Origin: CAZTTG01 sp964615935
GTDB taxonomy: Bacteria; Planctomycetota; UBA1135; GCA-002686595
Assembly: GCA_964615935.1 (NCBI GenBank)
Contig: CAZTTG010000093.1
Coordinates: 1-25,398 of the forward strand
Reading direction: 5' to 3'
Length of the DNA: 25,398 bases
The notes beneath the pieces are model-generated. The model did not search any database and had not been told where the DNA came from. It was given only the letters and a program-made list of their open reading frames with translations. Positions within the stretch are counted from its first letter, which is position 1. Each line of letters begins with the position of its first letter. Positions 1-8,106 of the stretch are shown one piece after another. Position numbers and translations under genes: made by a program.

Positions 1-140
1 TCAACGCCTGGATCCAGGGCGGCAGCGATCCCAACCTGCTCCCCTCCGTGCAGGTGAACGCGCAGGTCTGGTACCGCGATCCGGCGAGCGCCAGCACGAC
101 CGGTCTGACCGACGCGGTCGAGTTCACCATCTGCAACTGA
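1..140 (+). CDS. C-terminal end of an exported protein with a WYRDP-type C-terminal domain (partial)
   Basis: Only the last 45 or so codons are in the window; the reading frame starts at base 3 and ends with TGA at 138-140. The visible peptide contains VWYRDPASASTTGLTDAVEF and finishes TICN. The pattern WYR(D/N)P followed by a (T/S)DA..(F/L)T strand also ends the protein at 10373-11584, so the two share a C-terminal domain. From memory, such endings are frequent on predicted exported proteins of certain Planctomycetota; the domain has no function I can name and may be a surface-retention or sorting module. The N-terminal part and any signal peptide lie outside the window. The gene converges on batE with 8 nt between the stops. 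Confidence 0.8.
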   Translation, partial: NAWIQGGSDPNLLPSVQVNAQVWYRDPASASTTGLTDAVEFTICN

Positions 141-153
141 GCCAGCGCTCAGT
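136..153. terminator. Hairpin between convergent stops, candidate bidirectional terminator
   Basis: ACTGAGC (136-142) and GCTCAGT (147-153) form a perfect 7-bp stem with a CAGC loop. The stem contains both stop codons: TGA of the + strand gene and TGA (read as tca, 149-151) of batE. No T-tract follows on either strand, so termination is an inference from symmetry and position. Confidence 0.4.
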
Positions 154-838
154 CGACGACGCCCACCCCCGCGCGCTCGGTCCAGCCGCTGCCGCGGGGG
201 TGGACCACCTTCACCCAGCGGTCCGACAGCTCCTCGATGCGGACGGTCTCGCCGGCCTCGAGCTCGAGGAGGACCGCGAGGCCCGCGTGGGGCTCGGGGC
301 GCAGGCCGATCTCCTCGGCCAGGACCACGCCCTCTCGCGGTGCGGGCAGCCAGCGGGTGCGCACCAGGCGGAGAGCGCCCGGCAGGGAGAGGAGGACCAG
401 GAGCGCCATGCCGGCCCGCGCCGAGCGGCGGCGCAGGAGCAGCAGGCCGAGGAGGCCGGCGGTCTGGAGGCCGACGACGCAGAAGAGCAGCGCTCCGGGC
501 GGGATGGCCTCGAGGAATGCCAGGTCCGCCGAGCGATCGCCGGTCGGCTCGAGGCCCAGCCGCTGCTCGGCCAGGCGCAGGTTGACCCGGGCCTCCCGAT
601 CGCGCGGCAGGCGCAGCAGGGCGCGCCGGTAGAGGAGCACCGCCTCGGCGTGGCGGCCGAGCCGGAAGGCGCAGTTGCCCAGGTCGTAGAGCAGCGGCCC
701 CTCGGCCGCATCGGGCTCGGCCAGGGCGGCCCGGTAGAGGGCTTCGGCCCGCTCGTAGCGCCCGGCGCGGTACTCGCGCTCGGCCAGATCGGCGTCCGCC
801 GTCAGGAGGAGCAGCGCGGCGAGGATCGTCTGGATCAT
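149..838 (-). CDS. batE: BatE-like TPR and SH3 membrane protein
   Basis: Last gene of the moxR-bat operon; 229 residues. The N-terminus is a hydrophobic segment (residues 3-13, possible signal peptide). Residues about 16-95 form two tetratricopeptide-type helical hairpins with the typical AEALYRAAL and LLYDLGNCAFRLGRHAEA phrases. Two transmembrane segments follow (about 114-136 and 141-157), then an SH3-like beta domain (about 169-225, with GETVRIEELSDRWVKV). TPR plus membrane plus SH3 is the usual BatE architecture, and BatE normally closes bat operons. The ATG (838-836) overlaps the batD stop by 4 nt, which fixes the start. It is expected to act in the envelope as a scaffold with the Bat VWA proteins; the exact role of Bat proteins is unsettled. 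Confidence 0.85.
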   Translation of the reverse strand: MIQTILAALLLLTADADLAEREYRAGRYERAEALYRAALAEPDAAEGPLLYDLGNCAFRLGRHAEAVLLYRRALLRLPRDREARVNLRLAEQRLGLEPTGDRSADLAFLEAIPPGALLFCVVGLQTAGLLGLLLLRRRSARAGMALLVLLSLPGALRLVRTRWLPAPREGVVLAEEIGLRPEPHAGLAVLLELEAGETVRIEELSDRWVKVVHPRGSGWTERAGVGVVD

Positions 839-2289
839 CGGCGCGCCTCCGCGGCCCGGAAGGAGGCCTCCAGCTCCTCGACCCGCTCGCGGGCGATCCG
901 CCCGCCGTCCTCGGAAGCGGCGCCGCCGCCGAAGCGCGCCGCCACCAGGGAGTCGAGCGTCTCCGCCGCGCGCTCGGCCAGCTCTTCGGGCACGCCCCGA
1001 GCCGCGATGCGCCGAGAGAGGTCCGGCGCGATCACCGCCGAGGCGGAGCAGGCCAGGCGCGCGGCGAGGTAGTCGGCCAGGAGATCGGCCGCGTCCGCAC
1101 CCGGCGCGTCGATGCGCTCCCGGAAGGCCGCGGCCGCGGCCAGGGCGCGGGCCCTCGCGGGATCGTGGCGGGCCCGCGCGCGCAGCCAGAGGAGGACGCC
1201 GACCGCCAGGGCCCAGGGCGCGAGGAGCGCGATCGCCAGGAGCGCCGAGGGGAGCTCGCGCCCCCGCGAGACCGGTCCCGGGGGAACCGGCTTCAGGTCG
1301 TGGATGTCGTCCTCGCCCGGCTGCAGCTCGCGCCCGTCGCCCGGGGGAAGCACGCCGCCCGCCGCCGGCTTCACGTCGATCGGAATCGGCTCCGTCCGCG
1401 CGGTGCGGTAGCCGGCCGGCGGTCCGGGATCGAAGAAGGCGAAGGGGATCGCGGGGATCTCCTCGACCTCGGGGCCGAGCGGCGCGAGGTCGTAGGTGAC
1501 GGCGCGACGCCTCGATCCGACGTCCTCGATCCGGCCGAGCACGTGGAAGCCGTCGATGCCCTCGAGGCGCGGCGGCACGAGGAGGGCCAGGTTGCCCTCG
1601 CCCTCGATGGAGAGGACCAGCTTGAGGCTCTCGCCCGCCTCGAGCGCCGTGGGCTCGGCCGCAGCGCTCACGGTGAAGCGGCCCACCGCGCCGCCGAAGC
1701 CCGCCGGTCGGCCCTCCTCGGGGAGGGGGCGGATCTCGAGGCGGAGCGGCTCCCCCACCACCTCCGCCTCGGAGCGGTCCTCGGGCACGCGGCCCTGGGC
1801 GAGGTCCTCGCGGAAGCGCGTGGCGAAGCTGAAGTGCAGGCGCGGGGCGGGGATCACCAGCTCACCCGCGCGATCGGGGAGGAAGCTGCGCTCGAGCTCC
1901 AGGACCGAGAACGCGCGCTCGCCCTCCAGGCGATCCGGCGCGCGCGCCGCCCGGGCGAGGCCGTCCTCGAGGACGAAGCTCGCCCGCACCCCATCGCCCG
2001 GATCGGGCTCCCCGAGGGCGAGGGTGCCGGCGAGCCCGTGCAGCCAGGGCGCCTCCACCCGCACGGGGAGGTCCAGCTCCTGGCGGAAGGGCTGGATGAG
2101 GTGGTCGCGCAGGAAGCCCTTCTCCACGCCGAAGCGCAGGGTGAGCCGGATCGGCTCGTGCACGAAGTAGGCATCGCGCGGAGCCCGGACCTCCACGAAG
2201 GCGCGCTCCGCGGCCGCCGACCCGGGGGCGGGCGCCTGCGCCGGCCCGAGCAGCGGAGCCGCGCAGAGAAGGAGCGGCGCGTACCTCAC
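835..2289 (-). CDS. batD: BatD-like membrane protein (aerotolerance cluster)
   Basis: 484 residues beginning with GTG (2289-2287), which overlaps the batC stop by 4 nt. A short signal peptide (about 1-20) leads to a long beta-rich extracytoplasmic region of repeated immunoglobulin-like modules. The phrases VEVRAPRDAYFVHEPIRLTL near the start and ALEAGESLKLVLSIEGEGNL near the middle are typical of BatD, where each module opens with a 'perceived need/gain' strand. A single transmembrane helix lies at about 348-369, followed by a cytoplasmic helical tail of about 110 residues. Size and topology match the BatD family. It sits between batC and batE as usual, and presumably forms a membrane complex with BatA and BatB. 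Confidence 0.85.
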   Translation of the reverse strand: MRYAPLLLCAAPLLGPAQAPAPGSAAAERAFVEVRAPRDAYFVHEPIRLTLRFGVEKGFLRDHLIQPFRQELDLPVRVEAPWLHGLAGTLALGEPDPGDGVRASFVLEDGLARAARAPDRLEGERAFSVLELERSFLPDRAGELVIPAPRLHFSFATRFREDLAQGRVPEDRSEAEVVGEPLRLEIRPLPEEGRPAGFGGAVGRFTVSAAAEPTALEAGESLKLVLSIEGEGNLALLVPPRLEGIDGFHVLGRIEDVGSRRRAVTYDLAPLGPEVEEIPAIPFAFFDPGPPAGYRTARTEPIPIDVKPAAGGVLPPGDGRELQPGEDDIHDLKPVPPGPVSRGRELPSALLAIALLAPWALAVGVLLWLRARARHDPARARALAAAAAFRERIDAPGADAADLLADYLAARLACSASAVIAPDLSRRIAARGVPEELAERAAETLDSLVAARFGGGAASEDGGRIARERVEELEASFRAAEARR

Positions 2290-3008
2290 CAGTCCCTCTC
2301 CACCTCGACGTTCCTCACCCGCCGCCTCGCCTGGCGCAGGGCGCGCTTCTCCTTCTCCTTCTGGCCGAGCTTATCCAGCAGGCGGGCGAGCTGCTCGGGG
2401 GTCAGCTCGCCGGGCTCCTCCTGGGCCTCGGGATCGCGCTCGTCGTCCTCGGGCGGCTCCTCGTCCGGCGGCGGCTCGTCGGGCTTCTTGGCCTGCTTGG
2501 CCTTCTGCAGCTCCTCGGCCCGCAGGCGCTTCTCCTCGAGCTCCTCCAGGGCGAGCAGCGCGCGCTCGGCGTTGCGACGCGCCTCGGGCCAGTCGTCCCG
2601 GCTCGCCGCGGCCCGCTGCCAGGCGCGCAGGGCGGCGCGGGCGTGGACCATGGCCCGGGCGAAGGCGGTCGGATCGGGATCCTCGAGGCCCGCCTCGGCC
2701 TCGGCCCTGCGGCAGCGCGCGAAGGCGGCGTTGCCGTGGAGGAAGTCGCGCAGGCCCGCGTGCTCCGCGCCGCCGCGCACCGCGGCCTTCTCCGCGGAGA
2801 GCTCGGCCTCGCGCAGCTCGCCGGCGCGCAGCGCCGCCAGGGCCCGGTCGTAGTGCAGCGCGGCCGAGGCTCGCCCGCCGGCGGACTCCACGGCCCGGGT
2901 GAGGACCTCGTAGGCGTCGCGGAAGCGCCCCTCCCGATACGCGCGCAGGCCGCGGGCGAAATCGCCGCCGCCCAGGCCGAGCAACATCACTACGAGAAGG
3001 GTCCTCAT
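2286..3008 (-). CDS. batC: BatC-like TPR protein
   Basis: 240 residues from ATG 3008-3006. I chose this start because it overlaps the batB stop by 4 nt and begins a hydrophobic signal-like segment (MRTLLVVMLLGLGGG); an in-frame extension to 3074 lies wholly inside batB. TPR-type helices cover about residues 16-155. They are followed by a charged linker rich in Lys, Pro, Glu and Asp (about 160-200) and a basic helix. The protein ends VERDW, the short acidic/basic-DW tail characteristic of BatC proteins. The role is probably as an exported scaffold of the Bat complex. The Pro/Glu-rich linker is low complexity. Confidence 0.82.
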   Translation of the reverse strand: MRTLLVVMLLGLGGGDFARGLRAYREGRFRDAYEVLTRAVESAGGRASAALHYDRALAALRAGELREAELSAEKAAVRGGAEHAGLRDFLHGNAAFARCRRAEAEAGLEDPDPTAFARAMVHARAALRAWQRAAASRDDWPEARRNAERALLALEELEEKRLRAEELQKAKQAKKPDEPPPDEEPPEDDERDPEAQEEPGELTPEQLARLLDKLGQKEKEKRALRQARRRVRNVEVERDW

Positions 3009-4012
3009 GGTCTCACCCGATCGCTCCGGGAGAGCTCCAGGATCCAGAATGCGAGGGCCAGCAGCAAGGGCCACTGGAAGCGGTTCTTGCGCTCGCGCCG
3101 CTCCTCGGCGCTGAAGGAGCGGCGCGCCATGGGCAGCACGCGCGTCCGGTAGAGCTCGACCAGCGGCCTCGGGGAGGCCAGGGCGTCCGCGAAGCTCCCG
3201 CCCGTGGCCTCGGCGATCCGCCGCAAGCCGGCGGGGTCCATGGCGGACACCACCTCCTCGCCGGCGCGGTCGCGCAAGAACGACTCATTACTGGGAGAGC
3301 CCACCGCGATCTTGCTGCCGCGCGGCGAGCCGAAGCCCGCGCAGTGCACGGCGATCCCCGCCTCGAGGCAGGCCCGCGCCGCGCGCAGGCCGCGCTGCTC
3401 CAGGTCCTCGCCGTCGGTGACCAGCAGGATGGCCTCGTGCCGGCCGCTGCGCTCCTCGAAGGCCTCCCGGGCCGCGTCCAGGGCCGCGCCGAGGTCGGTG
3501 CCGCCGCGCTCGACGCTGAGCGGGTCGGTCAGCTCGGCGAGCTCCGCGAAGGTGTCCATGTCCCGCGTGAGCGGCACGGCCAGGCGCGCCTCGCCCGCGA
3601 AGGCGACCAGGCCCACGCGATCGCCGCGTACGCGGTCGGCGAGGGCCCGGAGCTCCTCGTGGGCGCGCTCGAGGCGGCTCGGCTGCAGGTCGCCGGCCAG
3701 CATGGAGCGCGACACGTCGAGACACACGAGCAGATCGACGCCGCGGTGCTCCACCCGGCGCACCTCCACGCCGAGGAGCGGCTGGGCCGCGGCCAGGAGC
3801 GCCAGGGCCAGGCCGCCGGTCCACAGCGCGCGCGAGACGCGGCGGCGGTCCTCCGAGAGCTCGGCCGCGAGCCGCCGCGTGCGGGGACCGACGAGGCGAA
3901 CGAGCCGCCGCGCCCGCGCGCGATCCAGCTCGCGCAGCCCCCACCAGGCGAGCGGCACCAGCAGCAGGGCCGGCAGGGCCGCGGGCCAGGCGAAGAGGGC
4001 GCCGAGGCTCAT
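3005..4012 (-). CDS. batB: BatB-like von Willebrand A membrane protein
   Basis: 335 residues. The ATG at 4012-4010 overlaps the batA stop by 4 nt, and the first residues form a membrane helix (about 5-25); a longer in-frame extension runs into batA and is rejected. A second helix (about 64-82) precedes the VWA domain. The metal-ion-dependent adhesion site is intact: DVSRS (D99, S101, S103), T172 in GGTDLG and D200 in LLVTDGED. A last hydrophobic segment (about 310-325) lies close to the C-terminus. This TM-TM-VWA-TM layout is the BatA/BatB type. The domain faces the extracytoplasmic side or the cytoplasm depending on family member; I cannot decide from sequence. Confidence 0.87.
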   Translation of the reverse strand: MSLGALFAWPAALPALLLVPLAWWGLRELDRARARRLVRLVGPRTRRLAAELSEDRRRVSRALWTGGLALALLAAAQPLLGVEVRRVEHRGVDLLVCLDVSRSMLAGDLQPSRLERAHEELRALADRVRGDRVGLVAFAGEARLAVPLTRDMDTFAELAELTDPLSVERGGTDLGAALDAAREAFEERSGRHEAILLVTDGEDLEQRGLRAARACLEAGIAVHCAGFGSPRGSKIAVGSPSNESFLRDRAGEEVVSAMDPAGLRRIAEATGGSFADALASPRPLVELYRTRVLPMARRSFSAEERRERKNRFQWPLLLALAFWILELSRSDRVRP

Positions 4013-5031
4013 GGCAGGACCCCCAGGACGGTGGAGCGCAGGGCTCGGGCGAGGAGCATCAGGCTCGCGGCCGCGATCAGGAGGGGCAGGAAGGCGTCGC
4101 GCCGCTCGTAGCGGGGCTCCTCGAAGCGCGCCTTCTCGAGCTGGTCGATGGTCGCGTACACCGCGGTCAGGGCGTCGGCGTCCCGCGCCTCGTAGAACTC
4201 TCCCCCGGTCAGCTCGGCCAGGCGCTCCACCTGGCGGGTGTCGAGGGGGATCCACTCGCCGGCCGCCGTGCGCTTGCCGATTCCGGCGGCGATGGTGTAG
4301 GCGCGCACGCCGATCTCCTGGCACATGCGCGCGGCGAGGAGCGGCCCGATCTCGGTCGGGGTGCGCGCCGTGGCCACGTTCTCCTCGCCGTCGGTCAAGA
4401 GGATCGCGACCTTGGAGTCGGCCAGGCTCTTCTGCAGCACCTGCGCCGCGCGCGCCACGGCGGTGCCCACGCCGGTCAGGTCCTCGAGGCCGTCCGGCTC
4501 GACCAGGTCCAGCTCGTCCAGGAAGGTGGCCAGCGCGCGGTGGTCCAGGGTGAGGGGGCAGATCACGTCCGGGTAGCGCGCGAAGCGGATCAGGCCGATG
4601 CGATCGTGGGGCCGGCCGGCGATGAAGCTCGCGGCCGCCTCCCGGGCGAGGTCCAGGCGCGTGCGCTCGGGGTCGAGGTCCCGCGCCGCCATGGACGAGG
4701 ACACGTCGATGCACAGCAGGATGTCGATGCCCTCGACCTCGAGCGGGAGCTGGACCCGCTGCTGGGGTCGGGCCAGGGCGAGGACCGCGAGCAGGAGGCC
4801 GAGGACCTCGAGCGTCCGCGGCAGCCACGCCAGGCGCGCGCGCCAGGAGCGCGGCAGGGATCGGGTGGCCGCGAGCGGACCCGAGCGCAGGAGCGGGCTC
4901 GGCGCGAAGGCGACGGCCGGCGCCCCGCCGCGGCGGCGCAGCCACAGGGCCGCGGGCACCAGCAGCGCCAGGGCCAGCATCCAGGGATCGACCAGGGAGA
5001 GGCCGGCCAGGGCTTCGCGGAGAGCGCTCAT
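4009..5031 (-). CDS. batA: BatA-like von Willebrand A membrane protein
   Basis: 340 residues from ATG 5031-5029, which overlaps the stop of the preceding gene by 4 nt. Two membrane helices (about 17-32 and 70-88) come before a VWA domain with a complete MIDAS: DVSSS (D109, S111, S113), T190 in TGVGTAV and D214 in LLTDGEEN. A C-terminal helix follows (about 313-331). The phrase TDGEENVAT and the TIAAG segment match BatA more closely than BatB. Its paralogue batB follows immediately. MoxR ATPases are thought to act on or through such MIDAS proteins; the substrate here is unknown. Confidence 0.88.
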   Translation of the reverse strand: MSALREALAGLSLVDPWMLALALLVPAALWLRRRGGAPAVAFAPSPLLRSGPLAATRSLPRSWRARLAWLPRTLEVLGLLLAVLALARPQQRVQLPLEVEGIDILLCIDVSSSMAARDLDPERTRLDLAREAAASFIAGRPHDRIGLIRFARYPDVICPLTLDHRALATFLDELDLVEPDGLEDLTGVGTAVARAAQVLQKSLADSKVAILLTDGEENVATARTPTEIGPLLAARMCQEIGVRAYTIAAGIGKRTAAGEWIPLDTRQVERLAELTGGEFYEARDADALTAVYATIDQLEKARFEEPRYERRDAFLPLLIAAASLMLLARALRSTVLGVLP

Positions 5032-5996
5032 GCCCCCTCGCCTCCCCCATCGGGCTCGTCCGCGTCCTCGGCGCTGGTCTTGCGCACGAGGCCCTCGGCC
5101 GAGTCGAGCTGCCGCTCCCGTTCCTCGGCCGCGGGCTCGTGGAGCGCGAACTTGACCCGGTCGCAGTGCTCCAGGAACTCGCCGAGCGCGTCCCGCTGCT
5201 CCGCGGCCAGCGCGCTCCCGGTCCGCGGATCCTCGAGCACCTCCTCGGTGGTCCGCTCCGGCGCGCGGAGCGCGAAGCGGCCCGCGAGGTAGTCGCGCAG
5301 GGCCGAGGAGGCCTCGACCGAGTCCGAGCGCAGCTCCTCGCGGCCGCGCGGCACGCGCTCGCGGAGGCGCTGGAGGCGCTCCAGGGCGAGCTCGTGGGGC
5401 GGGACCTCGCGAGCCCGCCGGACCCGCGCCCTCCAGAGACGCCAGGCGACGATCAGCGCCGCCAGCGCGACGGCCGCGAGCAGGGTGCGCTCCAGCCACT
5501 GCCCGGGCGGCGGGATGGGCTCGCCCGGCAGCTCCACGGGTCCGGGCGCGTCGGGATCCAGCGCGGATCGGATCCCGAGCAGCAGACCCTCGCCGAGGGC
5601 GACGCGCTCGCTGCGATCGTCCCGCCGCCACGCGCGGAACACGGGCGGCGGCACCTGGATCCGGTCGCGGCCGAAGGCGTGGCAGCGAAAGCGCAGGGTC
5701 TCCTCCACCCGCTCGGCGTCCTCGCGCCGGCTCGAGCCCACGAGGCGAACCTCGAGGGGAGCGAGGAGGTCGTCGCTCCACGCCTCGGGCACCAGCTCCT
5801 GGCTCCACACGCGCACGACCTCGAGGTCGAAGGCCTGGCCGAGCTCGACCTCGGCCGCTCCGGCGCGGATGCGCAGCATCAGCTCGCACTCGGGGATCGG
5901 CCCGGTCGGAGCCGCGATCGCCTCCTCGGCTTCCGGAGCCGCGCCGCCGCAGCTCGCGGCGAGGACCAGGACCACGGACGCCAGCCGGCCCCTCAT
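5028..5996 (-). CDS. Putative membrane-anchored protein of the moxR-bat operon (possible lipoprotein)
   Basis: 322 residues, ATG 5996-5994 overlapping the DUF58 stop by 4 nt. The N-terminus MRGRLASVVLVLAASC resembles a lipoprotein signal with Cys16, though Ala rather than Leu is at position -3. A beta-rich region (about 38-145) contains VELGQAFDLEVVRVW, like one BatD module. A transmembrane helix lies at about 171-189, and a basic, then helical, tail of about 130 residues follows. Its position between the DUF58 gene and batA is where many bat operons carry a small membrane protein (DUF4381-like). I infer that it is the equivalent here. A lipid anchor plus a membrane helix would give two anchors, which is odd; the Cys may instead be part of an ordinary signal peptide. 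Confidence 0.7.
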   Translation of the reverse strand: MRGRLASVVLVLAASCGGAAPEAEEAIAAPTGPIPECELMLRIRAGAAEVELGQAFDLEVVRVWSQELVPEAWSDDLLAPLEVRLVGSSRREDAERVEETLRFRCHAFGRDRIQVPPPVFRAWRRDDRSERVALGEGLLLGIRSALDPDAPGPVELPGEPIPPPGQWLERTLLAAVALAALIVAWRLWRARVRRAREVPPHELALERLQRLRERVPRGREELRSDSVEASSALRDYLAGRFALRAPERTTEEVLEDPRTGSALAAEQRDALGEFLEHCDRVKFALHEPAAEERERQLDSAEGLVRKTSAEDADEPDGGGEGA

Positions 5997-6916
5997 CGCC
6001 TCGCTCCCCGCCGCTGTCGCAGCCGAAAGAACTCCAGGATCGGGCGCGCCACCGCGTCCCGGTCGGGCTCGCGCGGCACGGGCACGTCCATCAGGTCGGC
6101 GCCCGCGCGGCGCAGGTCGGCGGCGGTGCGCCGGCGCCAGGCCTCGACGCGCTCGGCGAAGGCGCGGCGGACGCGGGGGCTCGACCAGTCGACGCGCTCG
6201 AGCGCTCCGCTCTCCGGGTCGCGCAGGCGCACCAGCCCGCCGCCCGGGGGCTCCAGCTCGGGCATCAGGAGGCGCGCCGCCACCACCTCGTGGCGCTTCG
6301 CGGCCAGGCTCATGACCCCCTGCCAGCCCTCGTCCAGGAAGTCCGACAGGACGAAGAGGATCGAGCGCCGGCGCACCATGCGCGCGGCGTACTCCAGGGC
6401 CGGGGCCAGCTCTCCGCGCGCGCTGCTCCCGGGGAGGACCAGGCAGTCGCGCACGATGCGCAGCACGTGGCGCAGGCCCTTGCGGGCCGGCACGTAGCGG
6501 TCCACCTCCCCGCTGAAGGCGATCATCCCGACCTTGTCGTCGTTGCGGATGGCCGAGAGGGCCAGGCAGGCGCAGACCCGCGCGGCCATCTGCCGCGCCG
6601 ACCAGGCGCCGAAGCCGCCGCGCATGGAGGCCGAGAGGTCCAGGAGGAAGAGCAGGGTGCGCTCGCGCTCCTCCACGAACTCCTTGACGAAGGGCCGGCC
6701 GATGCGGGCGGTCACGTTCCAGTCCACCGCCCGCGGGTCGTCGCCCTCGGCGTACTCGCGGATCTCGTCGAACTCGATGCCCGAGCCGTGGAAGACCGAG
6801 CTGTAGCCGCCGACCATCACGCCGGTGACCAGCTGGGCGCTCTCGGCCTCGATGCGCCGGACCTCGCGGAGGAGCTCCTCGAGGTCGAGCTCGTGCTCGC
6901 GTTCCTCGACCGTCAC
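5993..6916 (-). CDS. DUF58 family protein (VWA-like, moxR-associated)
   Basis: 307 residues from GTG 6916-6914, 13 nt after the moxR stop. The DUF58 signature EYAEGDDPRAVDWNVTAR is at about residues 54-71, followed by a VWA-like fold with DLSAS (D93, S95, S97) as the MIDAS motif and FVLSDFLDEGW near residue 190. There is no transmembrane segment, unlike BatA and BatB, so it is expected to be cytoplasmic. DUF58 genes next to moxR are the standard pairing; the protein is thought to be the VWA partner through which the MoxR ATPase acts. Its stop overlaps the next start by 4 nt, beginning the run of coupled genes. Confidence 0.9.
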   Translation of the reverse strand: MTVEEREHELDLEELLREVRRIEAESAQLVTGVMVGGYSSVFHGSGIEFDEIREYAEGDDPRAVDWNVTARIGRPFVKEFVEERERTLLFLLDLSASMRGGFGAWSARQMAARVCACLALSAIRNDDKVGMIAFSGEVDRYVPARKGLRHVLRIVRDCLVLPGSSARGELAPALEYAARMVRRRSILFVLSDFLDEGWQGVMSLAAKRHEVVAARLLMPELEPPGGGLVRLRDPESGALERVDWSSPRVRRAFAERVEAWRRRTAADLRRAGADLMDVPVPREPDRDAVARPILEFFRLRQRRGARR

Positions 6917-6929
6917 GGCCCCGCCCCCC

Positions 6930-7922
6930 CTATGGGACCGGCACCGCGTCGAGCACCTTCTGGATCACGTGCTCGGAGGTGACCGCCTCGGCCTCCGCCT
7001 CGTAGGTGGTGAGGACGCGGTGCCGCAGGACGTCCATGGCGACCGATTTGACGTCCATGGGCGTGGCGAAGCCGCGGCCCTCCAGGAAGGCGTTGGCCCG
7101 GGCCGCCTGGGTGAGCGCGATCGAGGCGCGCGGCGAGGCGCCGTAGAGGATCATGGGTTCGAGCTCCTCCAGCCCCTGCCCGGCCGGCTCGCGCGTGGCG
7201 AAGACGAGATCCACCACGTAGCCGCGCAGGAGGTCGTCCACGTAGACCTCGTCGAGGAGCTCGCAGGCGGCGCGGATCATGGCGGGATCGGCGACGATCC
7301 TCGCCTCGGGCCGCGCGCGGTTGGTCGCCATGCGCTGGACGATCCGGTGCTCCTCCTCCCGGTTCGGGTAGCCCACCACCGCCTTGAGCAGGAAGCGGTC
7401 CACCTGGGCCTCGGGCAGCTCGTAGGTGCCCTCCTGCTCGATGGGGTTCTGGGTGGCGAGCACCAGGAAGGGCCGGGGCAGCGCGCGGGTCTCGCCGGCC
7501 AGGGTCACCTGCCGCTCCTGCATGGCCTCCAGGAGGGCCGACTGCACCTTGGCCGGCGCACGGTTGATCTCGTCGGCCAGCACGAAGTTGCCGAAGACCG
7601 GCCCCTCGCGCACCGACCACTCGCCGGTCTTGGGGTTGTAGACCTGGGTGCCGACGAGGTCGGAGGGCAGCAGGTCGGGCGTGAACTGGATGCGCCGGAA
7701 GGTCCCGCCCAGGGCGGTGGCCAGGGACTGCACGGCCAGGGACTTGGCCAGGCCCGGCACCCCCTCGACCAGGACGTGCCCGTCGGCCAATAGGCCGATG
7801 AGCAGGCTGCGGATCAGGCGCTCCTGGCCCACGATCACGCCCTCGACCTCGCGGATCACGTCGCGGAGGAAGGCGCTCTCCCGCTGGATGCGGTCGGTGA
7901 CGGTCTTGGGGACGTCGGGCAC
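6930..7922 (-). CDS. moxR: MoxR-family AAA+ ATPase
   Basis: 330 residues, first gene of the operon. Visible AAA+ motifs: Walker A GVPGLAKS (about 54-61), Walker B VLADEIN (about 114-120), sensor 1 in LATQNP (Asn159), the LPEAQVDRF segment (about 169-177) with its conserved Arg, and a sensor-2 region GASPRASIAL near residue 247. This matches MoxR proteins, chaperone-like ATPases that remodel or activate VWA-containing partners. The start is taken at GTG 7922-7920; upstream on the same strand is CGGAG about nine bases away as a weak ribosome site. No earlier start looks better, and a promoter candidate lies 38 bases further up. Length is normal for the family. Confidence 0.95.
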   Translation of the reverse strand: MPDVPKTVTDRIQRESAFLRDVIREVEGVIVGQERLIRSLLIGLLADGHVLVEGVPGLAKSLAVQSLATALGGTFRRIQFTPDLLPSDLVGTQVYNPKTGEWSVREGPVFGNFVLADEINRAPAKVQSALLEAMQERQVTLAGETRALPRPFLVLATQNPIEQEGTYELPEAQVDRFLLKAVVGYPNREEEHRIVQRMATNRARPEARIVADPAMIRAACELLDEVYVDDLLRGYVVDLVFATREPAGQGLEELEPMILYGASPRASIALTQAARANAFLEGRGFATPMDVKSVAMDVLRHRVLTTYEAEAEAVTSEHVIQKVLDAVPVP

Positions 7923-7959
7923 GGGCTGGGGCTCCGGGCTGGGATCGCCGGAAAGCCAG

Positions 7960-7988
7960 ACTAGACGGCCTGGGACCGGAGGTTACAA
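7960..7988 (-). promoter_or_regulatory. Candidate sigma70-type promoter for the moxR-bat operon
   Basis: On the minus strand TTGTAA (7988-7983) and TCTAGT (7965-7960) are separated by exactly 17 bases, each matching four of six consensus positions. It lies 38 bases before the moxR start codon, in one of the few less GC-rich spots of the intergenic region. Planctomycete promoters are poorly defined, so confidence is moderate. Confidence 0.4.
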
Positions 7989-8034
7989 GCGGCGAGCCGG
8001 CGAAGGGCGGGGCGATCCTTTGCACTTTCCCCCT

Positions 8035-8064
8035 GTGACCGGGCCGGCTCGGGGGGGCTACACT
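8035..8064 (+). promoter_or_regulatory. Candidate promoter for the gene at 8107
   Basis: GTGACC (8035-8040) and TACACT (8059-8064) are 18 bases apart, four of six consensus matches each. The -10 candidate also forms one arm of a short inverted repeat with AGTGTA (8080-8085), which would lie at the start of the transcript. No convincing Shine-Dalgarno sequence precedes the 8107 ATG. Confidence 0.3.
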
Positions 8065-8106
8065 GATAGGGCTGTCCGAAGTGTAACCGCAATGTAGCTC
8101 ACGATC

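Noticed and set aside
1165..2853. An open frame of 562 codons on the + strand inside batD and batC
   Set aside because: The composition is that of a reverse-complement shadow (Arg/Ala/Ser-rich) with no ribosome site; batC and batD are supported by family features and coupled starts.
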